Source of the DNA: Limnochordia bacterium
GTDB lineage: Bacteria; Bacillota; Limnochordia; Darwinibacteriales; SLO01
NCBI GenBank assembly: GCA_007132635.1
Contig: SLOG01000450.1
Location: 1 to 5,238, forward strand
DNA: 5,238 nucleotides
Reading direction: 5' to 3'
Below the pieces are notes generated by a model that did not search any database, was not told where the DNA came from, and was given only the letters and a program-made list of their open reading frames with translations. Shown piece after piece: positions 1 through 5,217 of the stretch; position 1 is the first letter of the stretch, and each line of letters begins with the position of its first letter. The position numbers and the translations under genes were made by a program.

Positions 1-1275
1 GCGCACGTCAATTCCGTCGACAGCCACCCGACCCGAAGATACCTCGTACAGCCGGCTAATCAAGCGCGCTAGTGTCGATTTCCCTGCTCCGCTGGACCCC
101 ACGATGCCAATGGTTTCCTGCGGTTCGACCGACAGGTTGATGCTGTCAAACAACTTCGCACCGTCACTGTAAGCAAAGGACACCGATTCCAGCGCGACAC
201 CGCCCTGCCACCCCGCCGCCGGCCGCTGCGGCTGCTCGGGTTGATCTAACGCCGGTTCTAGGTCGAGGAACTGTACGACTCGCTCTATACCTGCCCCGGC
301 AGCCTGCAATGTGTTGTAAACCTGGGACAGTTCATTGATCGGGCCAAAAAAGCGGCGGACGTAACCAAAGAACGCCAGCAGAACTCCCAGCGTCATGCGT
401 CCTTCGATGACTCCTGCTCCGCCAAACACTAACACAACAGCGAAACCCATGGCCCCGACCACTGTCATTGCGGGAAACACCAAAGCAAACAGTATGACTG
501 CTCGAAGGTTCGCCCGCAAACTCGCCCAGTTGAACTGCGAAAAGCGCCCGACGGCTGCCGTCTCCTGCGACAACGCCTGTATGGCGCGAATACCAGCAAC
601 GCTTTCTTCCACTTGAGCGCTCATGGCCGCAGTCTGCTGGCGCACGTCTCGATACGCGGCTCGGAGACGCTGGCCAAGCCACCACATAGCCACAAAAGCC
701 AGGGGTACAACCGCTAATACCAACAATCCTAACTGAGTATCCAGCCACAGCATGGCCACTGCGATGCCCACCAACGCCAGCAAGTCGCTCAGAAGATTCA
801 CCAATCCTGACGACAGAGCTTCGGCGGCGGACTCTGCGTCGTGCGTCACGCGGCTCGTCAGCTCACCCACGCTGTGCCGGTCGTGAAACCGCATAGGCAG
901 CACGAGCAGCCGATCAAACAGATCGTCTCGCATATCACGGATGACGCTTTGTCCCACTCGGTTAGCCAAATGCGACTGCCAATACGATCCTAACCAGATG
1001 AGACATTGGACAACCATAAATAGCACAAACCAGATCTGAAGGCCGGAGAAGTCTCCAGGCAGAATGTAGGCATCAACTGCCACTTTGGTTAAGTACGGAC
1101 TCAGGACAGCTGCGGCCGTATTGAGCAGGGTCGCTCCGCCTGCCCCGACTAATACCCGCGCATACGGCCGCAGGTATCCGGCCGCCCGAACCAGAGTTCG
1201 CCGGTTGAGACGGCGCAGATCATAGTGCTCCCGGTCCTCCGTCAACCGTCCGACAAATCCTCCTCGCATACTCAT
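1..1275 (-). CDS. ABC exporter half-transporter B (membrane domain fused to ATPase domain), C-terminus cut by window edge
   Basis: The frame is open from an ATG at 1275 through 425 codons to the left edge, so roughly 150-180 residues, about the last two thirds of the ATPase domain, lie outside. Seen: a charged N-terminal stretch of about 40 residues, then six membrane segments near residues 41-60, 82-101, 159-178, 182-200, 260-285 and 290-305. Coupling-helix regions typical of ABCB-type exporters follow, at residues 130-148 (FHDRHSVGELTSRVTHD) and around EESVAGIRAIQAL. The ATPase domain starts with the A-loop Tyr369 and the Walker A GSSGAGKST at 393-401 (Lys399). Q-loop, signature, Walker B and H-loop are not visible. 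Start choice: the ATG overlaps the previous stop as ATGA, with AGGAGGAG 7 nt upstream (1283-1290); a second ATG at 1269 is less well placed. Family knowledge: such proteins act in the cytoplasmic membrane as dimers that use ATP to export drugs, peptides or lipids. Inference: it pairs with the upstream half-transporter. Substrate unknown. Confidence 0.95.
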   Translation of the reverse strand, partial: MSMRGGFVGRLTEDREHYDLRRLNRRTLVRAAGYLRPYARVLVGAGGATLLNTAAAVLSPYLTKVAVDAYILPGDFSGLQIWFVLFMVVQCLIWLGSYWQSHLANRVGQSVIRDMRDDLFDRLLVLPMRFHDRHSVGELTSRVTHDAESAAEALSSGLVNLLSDLLALVGIAVAMLWLDTQLGLLVLAVVPLAFVAMWWLGQRLRAAYRDVRQQTAAMSAQVEESVAGIRAIQALSQETAAVGRFSQFNWASLRANLRAVILFALVFPAMTVVGAMGFAVVLVFGGAGVIEGRMTLGVLLAFFGYVRRFFGPINELSQVYNTLQAAGAGIERVVQFLDLEPALDQPEQPQRPAAGWQGGVALESVSFAYSDGAKLFDSINLSVEPQETIGIVGSSGAGKSTLARLISRLYEVSSGRVAVDGIDVR

Positions 1276-3050
1276 GAGCTGTCTCCTCCTGACTGGGTCT
1301 TGCTGGCTGTGGATACGGTTCCTGCAAATTGATGTTCGCAGGCAAATGCATACCAGCCGCCTGTCTGAAGCAGCTCATCATGTCTGCCTTCCTCCGCAAT
1401 GCGACCCTTATCCATTACGATGATACGGTCAGCCAAACGCACAGTCCACAGGCGGTGAGCAATCACGAAGACCGTACGCCCCCGGATGACCTCCAGCAGA
1501 GCGGCCTGGAGTTTTTCCTCCGTAGCAGTATCCATGCTTGAGGTCGCTTCATCCATTACCAAGATCTTGGGGTCTGTTAAAAGCACTCGTGCAATCGCCA
1601 AACGCTGTTTCTGTCCACCGCTCAAGCGGCCGCCACGCGGCCCGATAGAAAAATGGTAGCGACCGGGAAGTGTCTGGATGAATTCGTCAAGTTGAGCCAA
1701 CTCTGCAGCTGCGCGCACGTCGTCCAGCGATGCGTCAGGCCGCCCAAAGGCGATGTTCTCGGCCACCGTTCCGTCAAATAAAAAGGTGTCCTGCAGGACG
1801 ACGCCGACTTGACGGCGCAGGCTCTCCAAAGTCACACTGCCTACGTCGTGCCCGTCAATGCAAATTGACCCCTGCTGTAGGGGATAAAATCGCGGCAGCA
1901 GATGCAGCAGTGTAGACTTGCCCGACCCTACCGGACCGACAACAGCAATGATCTTGCCTGGGTTAACCGAGAGGTTTATGTCGCGTAAGACGGGCTCACC
2001 ATCATCGTAAGCGAACGACACGTCTCTGTATTCCACTCGCCCCTCCGGTTCAGGCAGGTCGTAAGCATCCGGTTTGTCTCCGGCCGCAGGTTTGCGGTCC
2101 AAAACCTCAAAAACCCGTTCGGCTGCCGCCGTCGATTGATTGACAACATGGACCATCATCCCTGTCTGACGAATCGGCCGCATCAGCATTCCCACATAGC
2201 CGATGAATCCCACCAAAAGGCCCATACTCAAATCTCCGACAATAACCCAGTAGCCGCCTACAAGCAGAACCAAACCCGTGCCTAAACCCATCAGCACGCT
2301 GACGTAGGGCATCCACAAAGCCGACAGCCTCCCCGCGACGATACTGGCCCTGCAGTATGACTGACTCTCACTTTGAAAGCGCTTCTTGGTGTGGCTCTCT
2401 TGACCCAAGACCTTAACTGTTTCTATTCCTAACATTGATTCCCGTGCCATTTCTGTCAGTCGGCTGAAGGAGCGTCGGGCCTGCTGGAATACCGGACGGA
2501 CGCGCATACCATACATATACATGGCATGCGCCATAAACGGGACAAGCACCGCATAGATGAGTGCCAGCCGGACATCCCAGGCAAACAGGACACCAAAAAT
2601 CCCAACCAGGGTCAGGGAATTGGAGATAATGTTAACACTGGCAAAGCCGAAAAGGCGATTTAACTGCTCGGTATCACTGGTCACTCTGGCTAGCAGGTCG
2701 CCTGTGCGCGCCGAATCAAAGAAAGAGAACGAGAGAGTGTTAATATGTTTATACAGTACATCCCGCAAGTCGAAAACGATCTTCTGGCCCAAGTACTCCA
2801 TGGCGTAGCGACTGACGAAACTAAGTATACCCTGAAGCAGTGCAGCGCCCATCACGGTCAAAGCCGCCCACCTAAGACTGCGAAGAGACCCTTCAGCAAC
2901 ATATGTGTCCACCGATATGCGGAACACCCATGGAGGCACAAGGGAGGCGCCAACGCCCGCCAAAGTCAGAAGCACCGCGGCCGCGAGGCCGCCTCGGTAT
3001 GGACAAAGCAGAGGAAACAGTCTAGTCAGCGAACGCAGATCAAGCTTCAT
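1272..3050 (-). CDS. ABC exporter half-transporter A (membrane domain fused to ATPase domain)
   Basis: A 592-residue protein, the usual length for a bacterial ABCB/MdlB-like half-exporter. Six membrane segments are visible near residues 21-43, 59-81, 136-156, 160-178, 246-268 and 276-290, with coupling regions at 110-128 (FFDSARTGDLLARVTSD) and 203-215. The ATPase domain is complete: A-loop Tyr348, Walker A GPVGSGKST 372-380 (Lys378), Q-loop Gln420, signature LSGGQ 476-480, Walker B ILVMD 496-500 with catalytic Glu501, D-loop SSMD and H-loop His532. All ATP-hydrolysis residues are therefore present. Minor departures are IGPRGG for the usual VGERGG before the signature, and Trp535 in the H-loop IAHRLWT where Ser is common. 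Start choice: the frame is open upstream to an ATG at 3083, but the ATG at 3050 has a G-rich Shine-Dalgarno 8 nt away, leaving an 11-nt overlap with the ArsR gene. It overlaps the next gene by 4 nt (ATGA), and its GGA-GGA codons near the end supply that gene's Shine-Dalgarno. Inference: it forms a heterodimer with the downstream half-transporter; a homodimer is not excluded. Confidence 0.96.
   Translation of the reverse strand: MKLDLRSLTRLFPLLCPYRGGLAAAVLLTLAGVGASLVPPWVFRISVDTYVAEGSLRSLRWAALTVMGAALLQGILSFVSRYAMEYLGQKIVFDLRDVLYKHINTLSFSFFDSARTGDLLARVTSDTEQLNRLFGFASVNIISNSLTLVGIFGVLFAWDVRLALIYAVLVPFMAHAMYMYGMRVRPVFQQARRSFSRLTEMARESMLGIETVKVLGQESHTKKRFQSESQSYCRASIVAGRLSALWMPYVSVLMGLGTGLVLLVGGYWVIVGDLSMGLLVGFIGYVGMLMRPIRQTGMMVHVVNQSTAAAERVFEVLDRKPAAGDKPDAYDLPEPEGRVEYRDVSFAYDDGEPVLRDINLSVNPGKIIAVVGPVGSGKSTLLHLLPRFYPLQQGSICIDGHDVGSVTLESLRRQVGVVLQDTFLFDGTVAENIAFGRPDASLDDVRAAAELAQLDEFIQTLPGRYHFSIGPRGGRLSGGQKQRLAIARVLLTDPKILVMDEATSSMDTATEEKLQAALLEVIRGRTVFVIAHRLWTVRLADRIIVMDKGRIAEEGRHDELLQTGGWYAFACEHQFAGTVSTASKTQSGGDSS
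1283..1290 (-). promoter_or_regulatory. ribosome binding site of exporter half B, embedded in half A
   Basis: AGGAGGAG, 7 nt before ATG 1275, is formed by Gly-Gly-Asp codons close to the end of exporter half A. With the ATGA overlap this is a classic translational-coupling junction. Confidence 0.8.
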
Positions 3051-3363
3051 CGTCATCACCCCCCCCATGGCTCGGGCAGTCACAACAGCGCACCCGAGCT
3101 GCCGCTGCTAGATTCTGCAGGTCCGCCGCTGCCGATCGCAACGCGTCAGTATTCACCTCGTAGTGTACAAAATACCCGCGTTTTTCTCCTCGCACCAATC
3201 CCGCCTCCCGCAGAACTCGCAGTTGCTGGGAAATCGCGGCTTCGGATAGTCTCAAGCGGCGCGCCAGACCCCCGACACACAGATCCTGAGTCAACAAGGC
3301 CTCTACGATCGCGAAGCGTGTTTTATCACCCAATACTCGCAGAGTCTCCACTAATGCAGTCAT
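3040..3363 (-). CDS. ArsR/SmtB-family winged-helix transcriptional regulator
   Basis: A 107-residue protein with a helix-turn-helix covering roughly residues 28-58. Seen: LGDKTRFAIVEALL in the first helices; DLCVGGLARRL, which matches the ELCVxDL helix of ArsR/SmtB proteins with a single Cys29; SEAAISQQLRVLREAGLV as recognition helix; and wing residues RGEKRGYFVHYEV. The C-terminal tail is unusual: Cys93, Cys94, Cys96 and His99 followed by GGGDDDEA. The classical alpha-5 zinc ligands of SmtB are not recognisable. Family knowledge: ArsR proteins are dimeric repressors that release DNA on binding metals or other effectors or on thiol oxidation. Inference: it probably controls this operon by binding near the promoter at 5130-5158; the effector is unknown. 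Start choice: GTG 3372, ATG 3369 and ATG 3363 are in frame, and only 3363 has proper spacing (8 nt) from AAGGGAG at 3372-3378. It lies 24 nt after the permease stop, and its last 11 nt overlap the next gene. Confidence 0.93.
   Translation of the reverse strand: MTALVETLRVLGDKTRFAIVEALLTQDLCVGGLARRLRLSEAAISQQLRVLREAGLVRGEKRGYFVHYEVNTDALRSAAADLQNLAAAARVRCCDCPSHGGGDDDEA
3059..3066 (-). promoter_or_regulatory. G-rich ribosome binding site that decides the start of exporter half A
   Basis: Eight consecutive G (minus strand) lie 8 nt before the ATG at 3050, inside the end of the ArsR gene. A G-only run pairs less perfectly with the anti-Shine-Dalgarno than GGAGG, but GG(G)GGTGAT matches AGGAGGTGAT with one mismatch. 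This supports ATG 3050 over the in-frame ATGs at 3056, 3068 and 3083. The same run encodes part of the GGG of the ArsR tail. Confidence 0.6.
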
Positions 3364-3371
3364 CGTCATCA

Positions 3372-3378
3372 CTCCCTT
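3372..3378 (-). promoter_or_regulatory. ribosome binding site that decides the ArsR start
   Basis: AAGGGAG lies 8 nt before the ATG at 3363. The in-frame GTG at 3372 begins on the last base of this motif and the ATG at 3369 is only 2 nt away, so neither can use it well. Confidence 0.7.
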
Positions 3379-3387
3379 ACAGCCTAA

Positions 3388-4143
3388 CTACGAAATCCAT
3401 TTGCGATTCACATTCCGGACGCTGAGGAAAAACAGGCCTAGCGCGAAAGCAGTTAAAATGGGAAAGCTGAAGTAATAGGACAGGATGCCGTCGCCTGTTA
3501 CGGCCTGGCGCAGAATGTCGACTCCGTAGGTCAGCGGGAGTGCGTAAGACAGTGGTTGGAGAAACAAGGGCAGTTGCGCAATAGGGATAAACAGGCCGCA
3601 CAGGAACAGCATCGGAAACCGAAAGAAATTGGAAAATGTCTGCGCCTCAAACACCTCGCGTACCGATACGGCGATGAAGAAACCTAGGAACGTCGAGGTT
3701 ACAGCGAGCAGGACGACACCTAACATCAGCGGCAGCCACTCCAGCACGAGGGTTCTGTCCCACAGAAGAGCGAGAATGAGAGGCACAGAGGCATTCCCAA
3801 TACCGAAAAGAATCGCACCGGAGGTTTTGGCCAGCATCAGCAGGTTGAGGCTGATAGGAGCCAACAGCAGGCGTTCAAAGGACCGGCTGCGTTTCTCAAA
3901 CGTGACGGTCACAGCCAGCATACTGGTGGTCCCAAAAAGAATAGAAAGACTCATGACACCGGGCAGAATACTCTGCACATCCATGGCTTGTTCGGCGCGC
4001 AGAAAAAACATCAATGTCCAAGCGATGGGGAAGATAATGCCCCAGCTGATGTTAGGCGGCTTCAGGTAGTATGTATGTACATCCTTGCTCAGAATGCTCC
4101 AAACAGCGATAATGGAACGCCGCCAAACTCCAGAGCCTGCCAT
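3388..4143 (-). CDS. ABC-2 type transporter permease (DrrB-like)
   Basis: A 251-residue integral membrane protein, the normal size for a DrrB/NodJ-type ABC-2 permease. About six membrane segments can be drawn near residues 33-49, 57-80, 100-129, 135-160, 172-195 and 225-243. Family signatures are visible: the cytoplasmic motif FERLLLAPISL after the second segment, and near the C-terminus FRFPMLFLCGLFIPIAQLP followed by LPLTYGVDILR. The N-terminal part carries KDVHTYYLKPPNISWG ahead of the first membrane segment, as expected for the amphipathic coupling helix region. It should dimerise in the cytoplasmic membrane and be driven by the ATPase encoded just upstream. Start choice: the ATG at 4143 overlaps the ATPase stop by one base (TGATG) and has GGGAGGG 8 nt upstream; the in-frame GTG at 4146 is only 5 nt from it. 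Family knowledge: relatives export antibiotics, polysaccharide or lipids. The substrate here cannot be deduced. Confidence 0.94.
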   Translation of the reverse strand: MAGSGVWRRSIIAVWSILSKDVHTYYLKPPNISWGIIFPIAWTLMFFLRAEQAMDVQSILPGVMSLSILFGTTSMLAVTVTFEKRSRSFERLLLAPISLNLLMLAKTSGAILFGIGNASVPLILALLWDRTLVLEWLPLMLGVVLLAVTSTFLGFFIAVSVREVFEAQTFSNFFRFPMLFLCGLFIPIAQLPLFLQPLSYALPLTYGVDILRQAVTGDGILSYYFSFPILTAFALGLFFLSVRNVNRKWIS

Positions 4144-5084
4144 CACTGCATCCCTCCCGCATCTGCCCCTGTGAACTGCACAAAGACATCTTCCAGCGAC
4201 GGCCGCACCAATTTGGCCTCATAGACAAATGCGCCAGCCTGATCTAAACGCTGCAGCAATGGGAAAAGGGAAATCGTCTCGGGCGAACGGACACGCAGTC
4301 GGCTCTCATCCAGAATCTCGACATTGAACTCCGGAAAGCTTTCCTCAAGGATACTACCATACTCGGAAATCCCAGCATTTGTGGTAATCTCCACTTCCGA
4401 TTCCCACTTAACAGCACGCATTAACTCCGACAGGGTCCCCTCCTGTACGATACGCCCGTTGGTCAAGAAAGCAATACGGCTGCATAGGCGTTCAGCTTCT
4501 TCGATATAGTGCGTTGTTAGAAATACCGTCGTCCCCTGTGCATTCATGTCCAACAGAAGCCGCCGAATCTGACGCGCGCTTGCCACATCAACCCCGGTCG
4601 TCGGCTCATCCAAAAAAAGAATCGGTGGGCGGTGCATGATAGCCGCAGCAATGGTTAGACGCCGTTTCATCCCGCGGGAATAGGCCTTAAACGGCCTCTT
4701 TGCCGCAAACTCCAGCGAAAACTCCTCCAGGAGCTCACGTGCTCTGGCTTCGGCCGGGCGCCGCCTCATCCCATAGAGGGCCGCGCAGAATAACAGGTTC
4801 TCGATCCCTGTCAGCTCATCATAGAGATTACTTTCATCCAGCACGATGCCTAAGTGCTCTTGACCGCTAGTCATGCGGCCGGTATACGTACTCCCAGCCA
4901 CTGTGACCGATCCGCTCGACATGCGCGCGAGGCCAATCAGCATATTTATCGTTGACGTTTTCCCCGCCCCGTTCGGCCCCAAGAGCCCGAAAACCGCACC
5001 CGCTTCGACAGAAAACGAAATACCATCCACGGCCGTAACTCCACCATAGTGTTTTGTTAGATCCTGTGCAGCCAAAACCGACAC
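4143..5084 (-). CDS. ABC-2 type transporter ATP-binding protein (DrrA/CcmA-like)
   Basis: A 313-residue soluble ATPase, the typical length for the DrrA group, which carries an extra C-terminal domain. Seen: A-loop Tyr13, Walker A GPNGAGKT 36-43 (Lys42), signature YSRGMKRRL at 135-143 (the SRGMK form common in this group), Walker B ILFLDEP with Glu160, D-loop GVD and H-loop His192 in LTTHYIEEAE. The Q-loop position reads GIVLDESNLYDELT, with Asp83 where many ABC ATPases have Gln. Residues from about 225 onward form the accessory C-terminal domain, ending in PSLEDVFVQFTG, characteristic of DrrA/CcmA-like proteins. It should energise the adjacent permease. Start choice: GTG at 5084 with GGGAGG 9 nt upstream (5094-5099); the only nearer ATG, at 5091, is followed at once by TAG. 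It is the first gene after the promoter. Its last codons GGA-GGG carry the Shine-Dalgarno of the permease gene, so the two are translationally linked. Confidence 0.96.
   Translation of the reverse strand: MSVLAAQDLTKHYGGVTAVDGISFSVEAGAVFGLLGPNGAGKTSTINMLIGLARMSSGSVTVAGSTYTGRMTSGQEHLGIVLDESNLYDELTGIENLLFCAALYGMRRRPAEARARELLEEFSLEFAAKRPFKAYSRGMKRRLTIAAAIMHRPPILFLDEPTTGVDVASARQIRRLLLDMNAQGTTVFLTTHYIEEAERLCSRIAFLTNGRIVQEGTLSELMRAVKWESEVEITTNAGISEYGSILEESFPEFNVEILDESRLRVRSPETISLFPLLQRLDQAGAFVYEAKLVRPSLEDVFVQFTGADAGGMQ
4152..4158 (-). promoter_or_regulatory. ribosome binding site of the permease, embedded in the ATPase gene
   Basis: GGGAGGG lies 8 nt before ATG 4143 and is made by the Gly-Gly codons four and three residues from the end of the ATPase. 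It favours ATG 4143 over GTG 4146. Confidence 0.75.
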
Positions 5085-5093
5085 ACTACATCG

Positions 5094-5099
5094 CCTCCC
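5094..5099 (-). promoter_or_regulatory. ribosome binding site of the ATPase gene
   Basis: GGGAGG lies 9 nt before the GTG at 5084 and only 2 nt before the ATG-TAG pair at 5086-5091. Spacing therefore selects the GTG as the real start. Confidence 0.75.
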
Positions 5100-5112
5100 G
5101 CTTATCTAATTC

Positions 5113-5120
5113 CGTATACG
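5113..5120. promoter_or_regulatory. 8-bp perfect palindrome just downstream of the expected transcription start
   Basis: CGTATACG is a perfect dyad at about +3 to +10 of the predicted transcript, a position where a repressor would block initiation. It is short, and the bases outside it do not continue the inverted symmetry, so calling it an ArsR operator is only a guess. Confidence 0.3.
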
Positions 5121-5126
5121 CTTAAC

Positions 5127-5148
5127 TAAATCATAAATCAATAAATTA
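5127..5148. repeat. tandem 7-bp repeats across the -10 region
   Basis: On the plus strand TAAATCA occurs twice back to back (5127-5133 and 5134-5140). One base later a near copy TAAATTA follows (5142-5148). The repeats cover the -10 box and half of the spacer. They could be a regulator-binding array or only a by-product of A+T-rich promoter DNA. Confidence 0.5.
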
Positions 5149-5158
5149 CTTCTGTCAA
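5130..5158 (-). promoter_or_regulatory. SigA/sigma-70-type promoter of the operon
   Basis: On the minus strand, a perfect -35 TTGACA (5158-5153) is followed after exactly 17 bp by TATGAT (5135-5130), one mismatch from the consensus -10. The spacer is A+T-rich. There is no extended -10 TG. A start at the purines near 5122-5123 would give a leader of about 38 nt before GTG 5084. It is the only strong promoter I see in the window and would serve all five genes. Confidence 0.88.
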
Positions 5159-5167
5159 GGTTTTTCC

Positions 5168-5179
5168 GGGAATAGTCCC
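5168..5179. repeat. small inverted repeat next to the -35 box
   Basis: GGGA (5168-5171) and TCCC (5176-5179) flank a 4-nt loop. Two further pairs (one G-U wobble, one G-C) are possible on the minus-strand transcript. It is weak on its own and is listed because it lies between the larger hairpin and the promoter. Confidence 0.3.
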
Positions 5180-5189
5180 AGAACGCGCC

Positions 5190-5217
5190 GCAGCCACCGG
5201 AGGTTCCCGGTGGCTGC
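5190..5217. repeat. G+C-rich inverted repeat (11-bp stem, 6-nt loop)
   Basis: GCAGCCACCGG (5190-5200) and CCGGTGGCTGC (5207-5217) are perfect inverted copies around the loop AGGTTC. It lies upstream of the promoter. Neither strand has a U-tract just after the stem, so it is not a standard intrinsic terminator. It could still be a Rho-type or remnant terminator of a gene beyond the right edge, or an intergenic palindromic repeat. Confidence 0.7.

Noticed and set aside
332..748. Minus-strand open frame in another frame inside exporter half B
   Set aside because: It overlaps the exporter's real frame completely, and its Arg/Ser/Cys-rich sequence shows no family features.
3051..3083. Longer N-terminus of exporter half A starting at ATG 3083
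   Set aside because: The extra 11 residues would come from inside ArsR coding sequence, no Shine-Dalgarno precedes 3083, and the ATG at 3050 is correctly spaced from the G-rich site.
3040..3363. Classical SmtB/CzrA-type zinc sensor
   Set aside because: The helix-5 region (VNTDALRSAAADL) lacks the Asp-x-His pair and the later His/Glu ligands. Only a single Cys of the CxC alpha-3 motif is present, so no metal specificity is claimed.
2745..3425. Long plus-strand open frame (226 codons) across ArsR and the start of exporter half A
   Set aside because: It lies antisense to two clear family members, has low-complexity Pro/Ser/Arg-rich content with no recognisable domain, and no convincing ribosome binding site. 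It is a shadow of G+C-rich coding DNA.
5190..5217. The strong hairpin as an intrinsic terminator
   Set aside because: There is no T-run directly 3' of the stem on either strand; the T and A runs are on the 5' sides.
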